Source: Amycolatopsis orientalis DSM 43388
Lineage (GTDB): Bacteria; Actinomycetota; Actinomycetes; Mycobacteriales; Pseudonocardiaceae
Assembly: GCF_000411975.1 (NCBI RefSeq)
Contig: NZ_ASXG01000155.1
Span: forward strand, 1-64,000
Direction of reading: 5' to 3'
Length of the DNA stretch: 64,000 nucleotides
The notes beneath the pieces are model-generated. The model was given only the letters and a program-made list of their open reading frames with translations, ran no database searches and was not told the DNA's origin. The translations under genes and the position numbers were made by a program. Shown here piece after piece: positions 51,213-62,838 of this stretch. Position 1 is the stretch's first letter; each line of letters opens with the position of its first letter.

Positions 51213-52160
51213 CGACCCGCAGCCGTACTCGGCCTGGCCCTGAGATTGGTGGAAACCGCACGACACCGTCGGGATCTGGGTGGCCCGCCAGCCGATCAGC
51301 CCGGCGAGCGCGAGCGCGACGATGACCGTGCCGATCGCCTGCCAGCGGACCAGATTCCGGGCGGGGGCGTAGAGCATCGCAGCCGTCACCAGGGCCCCGG
51401 TGACGAGGCCGCCCGCGTGCGCCCAGATCGAAATGCCGGGGACTGCGAAGGTGATGTAGGCGTTGAGCACCAGGTTGATGAGCAGCGCGGAGGGGTTCAG
51501 CCGAAGCTTCAGCACAATGACCGCGTAGCTGCCCAGCAGCCCGAAGATCGCTCCGGACGCACCTGCGGTGGCGCCGTTCAGGTCCTGGAAGAGCAGCACC
51601 GCCGTGGAAGCGCCGAACATCGACGCGAAGTAGAGCGCCAGATACCGGACCTTGCCGAAGACCTGCTCCAGCGCACGGCCCATCATCCACAGCGAGAACG
51701 CGTTCGCCGCGATGTGGATGGGTCCGTAGTGCAGGAAGCCGGAGGTGAAGATCCGCCACCACTCGCCACCGCCGAGAGTGGCTGACGGCCAGAGAACGCC
51801 CGCCTGCTCGACGGGGGCTACTTGGTTGTCGAACAGGCTCTTCGCCTGGACGACGGTGATCAGGAAGACCGCCACGTTCACCGCGATGAGCGTCGCGGTG
51901 ACGACGTAAGAACGCGAAAACCGGGCCCCGGCGATCGTGCGGGAGCCCATTCCGGCGTCGCGATACTGCCGCTGCTGCTGTTTCTGCTGCTGCGTCCCGG
52001 TCTGGACGCAGTCGGTGCACTGGAACCCCACCGGGGCTTCGCGCAGGCAGTCCGGGCAGGCCGGACGCCCGCAGCGGGCACAGCTGAGACCGGTCGGGCG
52101 GTTCGGATGCCACCAGCAACCGGGAAGGGAGGGCGCGGGCGGGTTCGGCGGTTGGCTCAC
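51198..52160 (-). CDS. Rhomboid family intramembrane serine protease
   Basis: 320 residues. The N-terminal 55 residues carry a zinc-ribbon-like set of Cys (CWWH, CARCGRPACPDC, CTDC). The rhomboid core has HYGPIHIAANAFSLW, the catalytic Ser in TAGASGAIFG and the His in IWAHAGGLVTG, with about six membrane helices. It cleaves membrane proteins within or near the bilayer; substrates unknown. The 3' end overlaps the convergent PH-domain gene by 15 bases. Confidence 0.92.
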   Translation of the reverse strand: MSQPPNPPAPSLPGCWWHPNRPTGLSCARCGRPACPDCLREAPVGFQCTDCVQTGTQQQKQQQRQYRDAGMGSRTIAGARFSRSYVVTATLIAVNVAVFLITVVQAKSLFDNQVAPVEQAGVLWPSATLGGGEWWRIFTSGFLHYGPIHIAANAFSLWMMGRALEQVFGKVRYLALYFASMFGASTAVLLFQDLNGATAGASGAIFGLLGSYAVIVLKLRLNPSALLINLVLNAYITFAVPGISIWAHAGGLVTGALVTAAMLYAPARNLVRWQAIGTVIVALALAGLIGWRATQIPTVSCGFHQSQGQAEYGCGSSRSS

Positions 52161-52203
52161 GATGCCTCCAACCTACCGAAACCCCAGCCCTGCCCGCGGC
52201 GCG

Positions 52204-52728
52204 TCAGTCTTCGACGGTGATCTTCTCGATGACCACGTCGGACAGCGGGCGGTCCGCCGGTCCGGTCGCGGTCGTCGCGATGGCGTCGACGACGTTGCGG
52301 GACTCCTGGTCCGCCACCTCGCCGAAGATCGTGTGCCGGAAGTTCAGGTGCGAGGTCGGCGCGACGGTGATGAAGAACTGCGAGCCGTTGGTGCCCGGCC
52401 CGGCGTTCGCCATGGCCAGCAGGTACGGCTTGGAGAACTGCAGCTCCGGGTGGAACTCGTCGCCGAACTTGTAGCCGGGGCCGCCGCGGCCGGTGCCCGT
52501 CGGGTCACCGCCCTGGATCATGAAGCCGTCGATGACCCGGTGGAAGATCGAGCCGTCGTAGAACGGACCGGAGGTGCCGCCCTTCGCGTTCGGCTGGGTG
52601 TACTCCTTGGAGCCGGTGGCCAGCCCCACGAAGTTCGCCACGGTCTTCGGCGCGTGGTCGGGCAGCAGGTTCACGTGGATGTCACCCTGGTTGGTGTGCA
52701 GGGTGGCCTTGCGGGCGCTTTCAGTCAC
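52204..52728 (-). CDS. ppiA: Cyclophilin-type peptidyl-prolyl cis-trans isomerase PpiA
   Basis: 174 residues with the cyclophilin core YDGSIFHRVIDGFMIQGGDPTG (short parts: FHRVI, QGGD), the GPGTNGSQFFIT motif and LNFRHTIFGEV. No signal peptide, so it is cytoplasmic. It catalyses proline isomerisation. ppiA also lies close to the origin in mycobacteria, near crgA and Rv0010c, supporting the synteny call. Start is GTG 52728. Confidence 0.94.
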   Translation of the reverse strand: MTESARKATLHTNQGDIHVNLLPDHAPKTVANFVGLATGSKEYTQPNAKGGTSGPFYDGSIFHRVIDGFMIQGGDPTGTGRGGPGYKFGDEFHPELQFSKPYLLAMANAGPGTNGSQFFITVAPTSHLNFRHTIFGEVADQESRNVVDAIATTATGPADRPLSDVVIEKITVED

Positions 52729-52934
52729 GCCGCCATCGTGCCACCCCTTCGCACAAATGGGGGGTTCAGGGGGCCGTCCCGGCCCGTCGCGCCGGGCAAC
52801 ACCCCAGGAAGAAGGCCCTTTCCCGAGGTTTCCCGGACGCCCGGAACGGGAAGCCGCAGCGGTGCGGGCGGAAAAAGGGCAGGATAGATGTCAAGCAACA
52901 GATCTGTTTCACAACGATTGATGAGGTGAAGACC

Positions 52935-53567
52935 ATGACCCGGGCCGTGGAATCGGTCGGCGAGTCGGTCAAGTCCGGCTCGACGGACCTGCGGAAGCTG
53001 GTCGTCGAGGCGGGCAAGGCGGGCGCGAAGGCCGCCGAGGCCGGCGCGGAGGAGCTGGGGAAGCGGAGCCGCCGGGCCCAGCGCAAGCTGGCGAAGAAGA
53101 CGGAGCTGACCCGCAAGGAGCTGAAGAAGAGCTCCGCCGCGGCGCGCAAGGAAGCGCTCGCCCGCATCGCCGAGATGAAGAAGCCGGGCCGCAAGGCCAA
53201 GAAGGCCGCGATCAAGGCCGCCGCGGCGGCCGGCGAGTCGAAGCGGCGCGGCAAGAAGGACTTCAAGGCGGCGAAGAAGGAGTTCCGCGCCGCGCTGGAG
53301 GAGGCGAAGAGCGCCGCCAAGGGCGCCCGCAAGCGCCGCCGCTGGCCGTGGCTGCTCGGTCTCGGCGCGGTCGCGGTCGGCACCGCCGTCGCGCTGAAGT
53401 CGCGGCAGCAGGAGCCGCCGGTCGCCCCGGCCCCGCCGAAGGCCACCCCGCCCGCCCCGCCCGCCAAGCCGGCCGCGGAGGCCAAGGACGCGAGCGACGC
53501 CAAGCCGGGCGAGCCGAAGACGAACGGCAAGGCGCCGAGCCCGTCGGCCGCCGAGAAGAAGAACTGA
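52935..53567 (+). CDS. Lys/Ala-rich histone-like protein with one membrane helix
   Basis: 210 residues from ATG 52935, preceded by GAGGTGA. Residues 30-140 are extremely Lys/Ala/Arg-rich (KKAAIKAAAAAGESKRRGKK, for example), like histone H1 tails. A membrane helix (WPWLLGLGAVAVGTAVAL) and a Pro/Ala/Lys tail follow. The charge suggests DNA or teichoic/nucleic-acid binding close to the membrane; this is inference. No family is recognised. Followed by a strong terminator. Confidence 0.8.
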   Translation: MTRAVESVGESVKSGSTDLRKLVVEAGKAGAKAAEAGAEELGKRSRRAQRKLAKKTELTRKELKKSSAAARKEALARIAEMKKPGRKAKKAAIKAAAAAGESKRRGKKDFKAAKKEFRAALEEAKSAAKGARKRRRWPWLLGLGAVAVGTAVALKSRQQEPPVAPAPPKATPPAPPAKPAAEAKDASDAKPGEPKTNGKAPSPSAAEKKN

Positions 53568-53574
53568 ACGCGCG

Positions 53575-53611
53575 AAAAGGGCCCCGGGAAGTGCGTCCCG
53601 GGGCCCTTTTT
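53575..53611 (+). terminator. Rho-independent terminator
   Basis: AAAAGGGCCCCGGGA pairs with TCCCGGGGCCCTTTT around a six-base loop and is followed by T residues, eight bases after the stop of the Lys/Ala-rich protein gene. The A-run/T-run symmetry means it could act in both directions. Confidence 0.9.
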
Positions 53612-53700
53612 CGCAGGTCGCTCAACGCGGTTCCGTGACCGGTGCGGCCGATTGCCCCAGGTGGAATCGGGGCGATCGGGAGCCAGGGAACCTAGCCGGT

Positions 53701-54153
53701 TCAGGCCGTGGCGGCGTGCTTGTCGATCAGCTGGCCGAGACGCGGCAGCGCCTCCTCGACGTTCTTCTTGCCGTTCGGGCGCAGCTTCGAGTAGACCTTC
53801 TTGATGCTGTCGCGGCTGCTGCGCTCGGCGCGGGCGTCGGTGACCCCGAGCAGCGCGTCCGAAGCCTTGTCCGCGTGGCTGCTCAGGTAGGCGCCGAAGT
53901 CGTTGCCGCCCTGGGCGCGGTAGTCGCCGTAGAACGGCTCGAGCGCGTTCGAGAAGTCGTCCAGCAGGCTGTCGATCGCGGACGGGATGATGCCCGGCTT
54001 GATCTTCTTGACCGCGGCGAAGCCGGTCTTCACGACCGCGCCGGAGACCCCGCCCTTGTCGGCGACCTCGGCGTCCACGAGCTCCGCGAAGTCGGCGACC
54101 ACGGTGGGGCGACGGCTCGAGTCAAGCAGGATTTCCTTGAGGGTGTCAGCCAC
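53701..54153 (-). CDS. DUF6918-like actinobacterial protein
   Basis: 150 residues from GTG 54153 (ADTLKEILLDSSRRPTVVAD). Helical, with KTGFAAVKKIKPGIIPSAID and DALLGVTDARAERSSRDSIKK visible in the middle and C-terminal part. No signal peptide or membrane helix. It matches a small conserved actinobacterial family I know only as a domain of unknown function. It is single, with its own promoter region upstream. Confidence 0.7.
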   Translation of the reverse strand: MADTLKEILLDSSRRPTVVADFAELVDAEVADKGGVSGAVVKTGFAAVKKIKPGIIPSAIDSLLDDFSNALEPFYGDYRAQGGNDFGAYLSSHADKASDALLGVTDARAERSSRDSIKKVYSKLRPNGKKNVEEALPRLGQLIDKHAATA

Positions 54154-54294
54154 GAATCTGTCCTTGTCGTCGAAAAGGGGTAACCAAAGTATTCGGTGCC
54201 GGACGGGCACCCGCCGCGCGAGTGTTGGGGGGACCGCGCGTGCTGCTTAGAGTAATACAAGATCAACTTCACTCACCCGTGCGGAGCCCGTTAC

Positions 54295-54822
54295 TCAGAG
54301 CTTCAGGGCAGCGATAGCCTTTTTCGCCACTGTGCGTGCTTTGATGCTCTGCTTCTGGTTGCTCGTCACGATGACGGCGGCGTCCCCCTTGGCGACGGCG
54401 TAGACCACCCCGTCGCCGGCCGGCTGGTAGCCGCCCTTCCACCCCGCGGGCTCCGAAGCCGGGTTCGACGTGTCGACCGGCGCCGCCTTGTTGACCAGCG
54501 CGGTTGCCACGTCGCTGTTGCCCACGTACACCCGCACGGTCAGCTGGATGCTGCCGTCCGGGCGGTAGAAAAAGCAGGTCGGATGCGGCTGGTCGGCAGA
54601 CACCCGCACCGTGGTGACGTGCTGTCCGTTCGCGTCCTGCACCGTCTCGTTCGACAGGTACGGGCACTCCGCGGTACGGACGGGCTGCGGATCGGGCGGC
54701 AGCGCCGCCGACGTCGGCGCGGAACTCGCCGGCGCCGAAGACGGAGTCTCCTTCGCCGGGCTCGACGGAGTGCAACCGGCGAGCAGGACCAGGGCTGGGG
54801 CGAGAACGAGAAGTCGGCGCAT
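54295..54822 (-). CDS. DUF2020-type lipoprotein
   Basis: 175 residues from ATG 54822. A signal with lipobox LVLLAG-C, a Ser/Ala/Pro linker, then a domain with ECPYLSNETV, CFFYRPDGSIQLTVRV, VYVGNSDVATALVNKAAPVD and GDAAVIVTSNQ. It is probably anchored on the outer face of the membrane; function unknown. It is divergent from the next gene with only 17 to 56 bases between starts. Confidence 0.78.
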   Translation of the reverse strand: MRRLLVLAPALVLLAGCTPSSPAKETPSSAPASSAPTSAALPPDPQPVRTAECPYLSNETVQDANGQHVTTVRVSADQPHPTCFFYRPDGSIQLTVRVYVGNSDVATALVNKAAPVDTSNPASEPAGWKGGYQPAGDGVVYAVAKGDAAVIVTSNQKQSIKARTVAKKAIAALKL

Positions 54823-54839
54823 GGCGGGCACAGTCAACC

Positions 54840-55592
54840 ATGCCCGGTCAAGTCCCCGCGAAGGCGGCGCGTGCGACGATGGCAGCGATTCCGCTCAGCC
54901 CCGGGGAGGTCGCGGACGTGCTCACGCCCGAGCAGTACCTGCAGGTGGTCGCCGAACGCGTGGTGCGCAGCGGCGGCAGGCTCAACACCGTCCAGATCGG
55001 ACCGGTGACCTCCGCGGTCGGCCTGTTCGCCGAGTCGATCATGCTCTCGACGATGAACTACTGCGTGGTCGCCGGGGCCTACCCGGAGATCAACGCGGCG
55101 ACGCTGCAGCAGTTCACCGGCCTGGCCACCCAGCACGCCCGCGCCAACGTGCAGGGCACGATCGGCTGGACCGCCGCGTCGGTGGTGATCTGCGGGCTGG
55201 TCGGACGCGTGCACCCGGACGCCGCGCAGCTGGCGAGCGCGAAGACGAGCAACCAGTTCGGCGGCGAAACCCGGATGGTCGCGGTGGATCCGTACGCGGG
55301 CGTGACCTACGCGTTCACCGGCGGGAAGCTCTGGGGCGCGGCGATGCACGGCGCGATCAACGCGAAGCTGACGTTCTGTTTCCCGCAGCCGGGCGAGGCT
55401 TTCCAGCAGCTCCAATGGCAACAGCAGCAACAGCCCGGCTACGGGCAGCCCCCGCGGCCGGGTCCTGGCGGGTTCCCCGGGCAGATTCCGTCCGGGCCGA
55501 TGCCGCAGACCGGGCCGCCGCCCGCCGCCGGTCCGGCCGGGCCGCGGCCGCCGCACTACCCGCCGCCGGGACAACCGCCGTACGGTCGGTGA
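54840..55592 (+). CDS. Conserved actinobacterial protein with Pro/Gln-rich tail, function unknown
   Basis: 250 residues from ATG 54840, or 237 from ATG 54879, which gives more promoter space from the divergent gene. A compact domain (about 20-190: VQIGPVTSAVGLFAESIM, TGLATQHARANVQGTIGWT, FGGETRMVAVDPYAGVTYAF) is followed by a Gln/Pro/Gly-rich tail. No signal peptide. I do not recognise the family. It lies one base from the next gene, so they are co-transcribed. Confidence 0.7.
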   Translation: MPGQVPAKAARATMAAIPLSPGEVADVLTPEQYLQVVAERVVRSGGRLNTVQIGPVTSAVGLFAESIMLSTMNYCVVAGAYPEINAATLQQFTGLATQHARANVQGTIGWTAASVVICGLVGRVHPDAAQLASAKTSNQFGGETRMVAVDPYAGVTYAFTGGKLWGAAMHGAINAKLTFCFPQPGEAFQQLQWQQQQQPGYGQPPRPGPGGFPGQIPSGPMPQTGPPPAAGPAGPRPPHYPPPGQPPYGR

Positions 55593-55593
55593 C

Positions 55594-56232
55594 ATGGTTT
55601 CGTTGCGCGGCTGGCAGTCCTTCCCGGAACAGCTCCCCGAATTCGACCCGGACCACGTCCCGGAAACGCCCGAGGAGCTGTTCCTCGACTGGCTGACCGA
55701 AGCGGGCGAGCACGTGCTGGCCCCGCACGCCGTCACTCTGTCCACAGTGGACGCCGACGGGGCGCCGGACGCGCGCGTGGTGATCCTGAAGAACGTCGAC
55801 GAGGACGGCTGGGCCGTCGCGACCAGTTTGGAAAGCCCGAAGGGCCAGCAGCTGGCGGCGAACCCGCGCGCGGCGTTGACCTTCTTCTGGCCCGGGCGCG
55901 GACGGCAGGTGCGCGTGCGCGGCCTGGTGGTCCCGGCCGCGCCCGAGGTGTCCGCCGCCGACTTCCTGGACCGCCCGCCGGCGTCGCGGGCCGAGGCGTA
56001 CGTCGGGCATCAGTCGGAGGTGCTGTCCGATCCGGCGAAGCTCGCCGAAGCCGCCGCGGCCGCCGCGGATTGGGTAGCGGAAAACCCGGACGTGGCACCG
56101 GAAACGTGGACGCGCTACCTGATCCAGCCGGAATCGGTCGAATTCTGGCAGGCCTCGCACGACCGGAAGCACCTCCGGGTCCGCTACCGCCGCGAACCCG
56201 CGGGCTGGGTCCGCGAACGCCTCTGGCCCTAG
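55594..56232 (+). CDS. Pyridoxamine 5'-phosphate oxidase family protein
   Basis: 212 residues. Family features: EAGEHVLAPHAVTLSTVDADG, ARVVILKNVDEDGWAVATS, SPKGQQLAANPRAALTFFW and a C-terminal VEFWQASHDRKHLRVRY. This last part fits PdxH-type FMN enzymes that oxidise pyridoxine or pyridoxamine 5'-phosphate to PLP. It may be PdxH itself or a close relative. Starts one base after the preceding gene; the end overlaps a convergent gene by four bases. Confidence 0.85.
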   Translation: MVSLRGWQSFPEQLPEFDPDHVPETPEELFLDWLTEAGEHVLAPHAVTLSTVDADGAPDARVVILKNVDEDGWAVATSLESPKGQQLAANPRAALTFFWPGRGRQVRVRGLVVPAAPEVSAADFLDRPPASRAEAYVGHQSEVLSDPAKLAEAAAAAADWVAENPDVAPETWTRYLIQPESVEFWQASHDRKHLRVRYRREPAGWVRERLWP

Positions 56233-57113
56233 AGCCGGGAGTTGGCCAGCAGCTTGGAAATCGCGCCGACCGTGGCGTAGCCCCGCCATTCCAGTGCGGC
56301 CGCCGGGGAGAAGCTGGCGAAGTCGACCGTCCAGCCGCCGTCGGGCTGCTGGCCCTGTTCCAGCCGGGTCAGGTCCGCTTCGACCGCTTCCGCGGTGAAC
56401 AGCCGCCGGGACGGGCCGGGCACCGGGCTGAAGTCGAGCGGTCGCAGCGCCTCGCCCTCGGAGCCGCCCCGCACCGGGACGATTCCGCTCTCCGGCAGGA
56501 ACTTCCCCAGTTTCGTCAGGAGGTCATCGGCTTCCGGATACCGGTCGTAGGCGGCATCGAGCAGGTGGATCGCGAAGCTCAGCTCGATGGCGTGCGGCAT
56601 CTCCTCGAGGTCCCGGATCGCCCGCAGGCAGGTCTCGGTCGCCCGGGTGAGCCACGGATGCGCCGCGACCGCCGGGTCGTGTCCGGCGACCCGCCACGCC
56701 GCCGACGTCACGAACGCGGTGCCCTGCAAGGAGAACACCGTCGGGTCGGCTCCGGTCCAAAAGGGAGCACAGGCCGTCGGGTCGGCGACCGGGAACGCGA
56801 ACGGCAGCCCTCCGTCGGGAAACGACACCGACTCCAGCCAGTCGCACAGCCGCACCGCGTGCGGCGTAGTCACCGGAGCCACGTCGGCGAACACCTCGAA
56901 CGCGTGCAGCGCGCCGCCCGGCTGGCTTTCCGGCGCACGCAGGTCCGGTTCCAGGCCCCAGCCGTAGCCGCCGTCCGGATTCCGGTAGGCCGCGACCGCC
57001 GCGAGCACCTCCTCCGCGCGCCCGTTTCCGTGCCGAAGTTCGAACCGCCGCTGGTCCAGCACCCTGCCGTGCCCGGCGAGGAACGGGGCGACGGCCTCCA
57101 ATTTCACAGTCAC
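56229..57113 (-). CDS. Alpha/alpha-toroid (prenyltransferase/terpenoid cyclase-like) protein
   Basis: 294 residues from GTG 57113; an ATG at 57164 is an alternative. Repeats typical of the squalene-hopene/prenyltransferase toroid are seen: RNPDGGYGWGLEPDL, SFPDGGLPFAFP and QQPDGGWTVDF. It lacks the DXDD or DXDDTA motif of cyclases, so it is more likely a non-catalytic or unknown-function member. Faces the divergent AraC gene. Confidence 0.72.
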   Translation of the reverse strand: MTVKLEAVAPFLAGHGRVLDQRRFELRHGNGRAEEVLAAVAAYRNPDGGYGWGLEPDLRAPESQPGGALHAFEVFADVAPVTTPHAVRLCDWLESVSFPDGGLPFAFPVADPTACAPFWTGADPTVFSLQGTAFVTSAAWRVAGHDPAVAAHPWLTRATETCLRAIRDLEEMPHAIELSFAIHLLDAAYDRYPEADDLLTKLGKFLPESGIVPVRGGSEGEALRPLDFSPVPGPSRRLFTAEAVEADLTRLEQGQQPDGGWTVDFASFSPAAALEWRGYATVGAISKLLANSRL

Positions 57114-57220
57114 CCGGGCACCGTCGCACGAATGCGGCGCGGCGGTCTTGAACGAATCGGCCATCAGCCCGAACGAGCGGATTACTGGGGCTTCGGGCAT
57201 CGCCGTGGCACGATTCGGAA

Positions 57221-57664
57221 GTGACCAGCAAGCCGGACGACGCGCAGCGATTGGCCGATCTCGCACGGTTGCGCCGGGTGCGCGACCGGATCGACCGCGA
57301 GTACGCCCGTCCCCTGGACGTCGAGGCGCTCGCGCGGAGCATCAACGTGTCCGCCGGACACCTGAGCCGCCAGTTCCGCGCCGCTTACGGAGAGTCGCCG
57401 TATTCGTATTTGATGACTCGGCGCATCGAGCGCGCGATGGCGTTGCTGCGCCGGGGCGACCTGAGCGTCACCGAGGTCTGTTTCGAGGTCGGGTTCTCGT
57501 CGCTGGGCACGTTCAGCACGCGCTTCACCGAGCTGGTCGGGAAGCCGCCGAGCGTTTACCGCCAGGAGGAGACCGGGGCGACCGAGGGCATGGCGCCGTG
57601 CGTCGCGAAACAGGTCACCCGACCGATCAGGAATCGAGAAGCATCCCGTTCGGCGCGAACTTAG
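57221..57664 (+). CDS. AraC family transcriptional regulator
   Basis: 147 residues from GTG 57221. The C-terminal-type double HTH fills most of the protein: RPLDVEALARSINVSAGHLSRQF, then YLMTRRIERAMALLRRGDLSVTEVCFEVGFSSLGTFST in part. No ligand domain. Followed in the same direction by a VOC protein gene and a UvrA-like ATPase gene, and probably their regulator. The short regulator-VOC-UvrA arrangement occurs in other actinomycetes. Confidence 0.88.
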   Translation: MTSKPDDAQRLADLARLRRVRDRIDREYARPLDVEALARSINVSAGHLSRQFRAAYGESPYSYLMTRRIERAMALLRRGDLSVTEVCFEVGFSSLGTFSTRFTELVGKPPSVYRQEETGATEGMAPCVAKQVTRPIRNREASRSART

Positions 57665-57674
57665 TGTGATCGGC

Positions 57675-58085
57675 ATGGACCTGACCATTCACGCGAGCTT
57701 CCTCCCGCACACCGATCCGGAAGCGACGCTGGCCTTCTACCGCGACGTCCTCGGCTGGGAGGTGCGCAACAACGTCAAGTACGGCGACATGGCCTGGATT
57801 ACCGTCGGGCCGCCCGGACAGCCGGACACCTCGCTCGTGCTGCAGCCGGTCGCCGCGTTCCCCGGCATTACCGACGACGAACGCCGGATGATCACCGAAA
57901 TGATGGCCAAGGGCACTTACGCCGCGCTGAACCTGGCCACCAAGGACGTCGACGCGACCTTCAACCGGCTGCAGGCCAGCGACGCCGAGGTCGTACAGGA
58001 GCCCACCGACCAGCCGTACGGCGTCCGCGACTGCTCCTTCCGCGACCCGGCCGGAAACCTGATCCGGATCCAGCAAGCGAGCTGA
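57675..58085 (+). CDS. VOC family (glyoxalase/bleomycin-resistance-like) protein
   Basis: 136 residues from ATG 57675. The VOC fold markers are HTDPEATLAFYRDVLGWEV, TYAALNLATKDVDATFNRL and GVRDCSFRDPAGNLIRIQQ. VOC proteins bind or modify small molecules, including drugs, usually as dimers. It lies 10 bases after the AraC gene and 43 bases before the UvrA-like gene, so the three probably form one small operon. Confidence 0.88.
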   Translation: MDLTIHASFLPHTDPEATLAFYRDVLGWEVRNNVKYGDMAWITVGPPGQPDTSLVLQPVAAFPGITDDERRMITEMMAKGTYAALNLATKDVDATFNRLQASDAEVVQEPTDQPYGVRDCSFRDPAGNLIRIQQAS

Positions 58086-58128
58086 AGAAGTCCGAGCCGG
58101 ACCTCTGGGGAAGAAACAGGGAGAGACG

Positions 58129-60503
<2,375 letters not shown>

Positions 60504-60507
<4 letters not shown>

Positions 60508-61904
60508 CCGAGCGGCCGCCGGTCGGCCCAGGGAAGCGCCTGCTCCAGCGTGCGGGAGACCTGCAGCAGCAGGTCCTCCTGCCAGGGCGCGGCAACCAGC
60601 TGGACGCCGACCGGCAGGCCGCTGGCCTCGTCGTGGTGCAGCGGGAGCGAGATCGCCGGCTGGCCGGTCACGTTGAACAGCGACGTGAAGACGCCCATCG
60701 GATACGCGGCCACCACCGGGTTGCCGCTGGCTCGCCACGCGCCGATCTTCGGCGGGAGACCCGCCATGGTCGGCGTGACCAGCAGGTCGAAGCTGTCGGT
60801 GAAGGCTTCGACGATGCGGCGGGACAGCAGCTGGGTCTGGTGCACACTCTCCGCGTAAGTCCAGGAATCGACCGACTTCGCGGCTTCGCGCTGAGCCCGG
60901 TTGTGCGGTTCGACGCGGTCCGGGTCGACCAGCGGGATCCCCGCGCTGGCGACGTTCCAGACCTTCATGAACGTCGAGATCAGCTCCTCCGACGTCGGCA
61001 GCGGAAGCGGTTTGTCGACAATCTGGTGGCCGGCTTCTTCGAGCGCGCGGAGAGTTTTGTCGACCGCGGTCAGGCATGCCGGGTCGACGGAGATGCCCCC
61101 GATCAGCGACGTCGTCAGGACGCCGATCCGCAGGCCAAGCGGCCTTTCCGCGTCGAGCGCTTCGGCGAGCGACCGCGCCGGCGTCGGCGGTGACCACCAC
61201 GCGCCCGGGTCGTGCTTCGCGAGCACGTCCAGCGCAGCGGCGGTGTCGGCCAGCGTCCGGCTGACGACGCCGCTGGTCGCGAAGCCCTCGACCTCCACGA
61301 CGGCGTTCGTGACCAGGCCTCGGGTCGGCTTCAGCCCGACCAGGCCGGTGCACGACGCCGGGATGCGGATCGATCCGCCGCCGTCCTCCGCGTGCGCGAT
61401 CGGGGCCATTCCGGCGCTGACGGCGATCCCCGCGCCGCTGGACGAACCGCCCGGCGTGCGATCCGGGTCCCACGGGTTGCGCGAGATGCCCCGCGCCTCG
61501 CTTTCGGTGAACGGCACCGCGCCGAACTCCGACGTCGTGGTCTTGCCGAGCGGAAGGAAACCCGCGTCGGTGAACCGCCGCACGATCGGGTCCGACTTCG
61601 GCTGCGGAGCGCGGTCGGTGGCCAACGAGCCGTACGTGGTCGGCCAGCCTTGGACGTGCCTGAGGTCCTTGATCGGCAGCGGAACCCCGTGGAACGGCGG
61701 CAGCTCCTCCGGCGCGGACCGCACCACGGCGTCCGCGGCGGCTTTCGCGGCGGAGCGGACCTCGTCGTCGGCGCGGAAGCAGAAGGCGTTGAACTTCGGA
61801 TCCAGCTCGGCGATGCGGTCGAGGCAGAAGTCGGCGACCTCGACCGGGCTCACCTCCTTCGCGCGGATAGCGGCGGCGAGTTCTACGGCGGAATTGATCA
61901 TCAC
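60504..61904 (-). CDS. Amidase-signature family hydrolase, second copy
   Basis: 466 residues. The catalytic Lys lies in LPIKDLRH, followed by TPGGSSSGAGI and GGGSIRIPAS for the cis-Ser and nucleophile. It is not closely related to the amidase at 2.8-4.2 kb (different flanking motifs: HVQGWPTTYGSL). Broad amide hydrolysis is expected; substrate unknown. Divergent from an AraC regulator 94 bases away. The end overlaps the UvrA-like gene by four bases. Confidence 0.88.
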
Positions 61905-61998
61905 GGCTCCCCTTTCCGGTACTCGTTCAGCCTGGTCAAGGCCGTGGGGTCCGGTCTTGGAGAAATGTCGCGCGGCCGGATTTGGCTACGCTGGCGGC

Positions 61999-62817
61999 AT
62001 GCGACCTGCCGAATGGGCTCGCGACGGCGCGAAGGTATGGGGCATCGCCGTGCCGACCCGGCCGAGCCGGCTGCCCGGCGTGCGGATGGCTGGATTCGTC
62101 GGCGACACCGTCGACCTGGTCGACCTGACGGTGGTCCCGTACCCGGCGGTCACGCTGTTCCTCAATCTGCGCGAACGGTTGCTGGTCAACGACGTGGCGC
62201 GCGGCAGCGTGGTCGCCGGGCTCGCCCCGCAGGGGATGCGCGTGCGGGGACAGGGCATCGAATGCGTGCAAATCCGGCTGTCCCCCACGGTCGCGCACGC
62301 GGTACTCGGGACGGAGCTGAGCGGTCAGGTCGTGTCTTTGGAGGACGTCTGGCCTACCGACCTGCCGGACCGGCTGCGCGCGCTCAACTCCTGGAATGAC
62401 CGGTTCTCCCTGGTAGAAGCCGCGTTGGGCAAGCGGTTCGAGGCGGGCCGCACGGTGGATGCAGAGGTCGCCTTCGCCTGGCAGCGGGTGGACGCGCACC
62501 GCGGTCAGGTACGGATCGACCAGCTGGCCGACGAGACCGGCTGGAGCCGCAAACGCCTGTGGTCCCGGTTCCGCGGCCAGCTCGGGCTCAGTCCGAAACG
62601 CGCCGCGCGACTGGTCCGGTTCGACCATGCGGTGCACCGGCTGGCCGCCGGAGAGAGCCCCGCGTCGGTGGCCGCGGAGAGCGGATATGTCGACCAGTCG
62701 CACCTGCACCACGAGGTCAAGGCCTTCGCCGGAGTCACCCCCTCCGCCGCCGCGAACGCACCGTGGCTCGCGGTCGACGAAGTCGCCTGGGCTCGCCCCC
62801 GCCGCGCGAACGGGTGA
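61999..62817 (+). CDS. AraC family transcriptional regulator
   Basis: 272 residues from ATG 61999. An N-terminal cupin-like ligand domain (VDLVDLTVVPYPAVTLFLNL in part) and a C-terminal AraC HTH: IDQLADETGWSRKRLWSRFR and SPKRAARLVRF, then SVAAESGYVDQSHLHHEVKAF. It is divergent from the second amidase and probably controls it (inference). Confidence 0.88.
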   Translation: MRPAEWARDGAKVWGIAVPTRPSRLPGVRMAGFVGDTVDLVDLTVVPYPAVTLFLNLRERLLVNDVARGSVVAGLAPQGMRVRGQGIECVQIRLSPTVAHAVLGTELSGQVVSLEDVWPTDLPDRLRALNSWNDRFSLVEAALGKRFEAGRTVDAEVAFAWQRVDAHRGQVRIDQLADETGWSRKRLWSRFRGQLGLSPKRAARLVRFDHAVHRLAAGESPASVAAESGYVDQSHLHHEVKAFAGVTPSAAANAPWLAVDEVAWARPRRANG

Positions 62818-62838
62818 TCGCACCGGCATGATCGCGGG

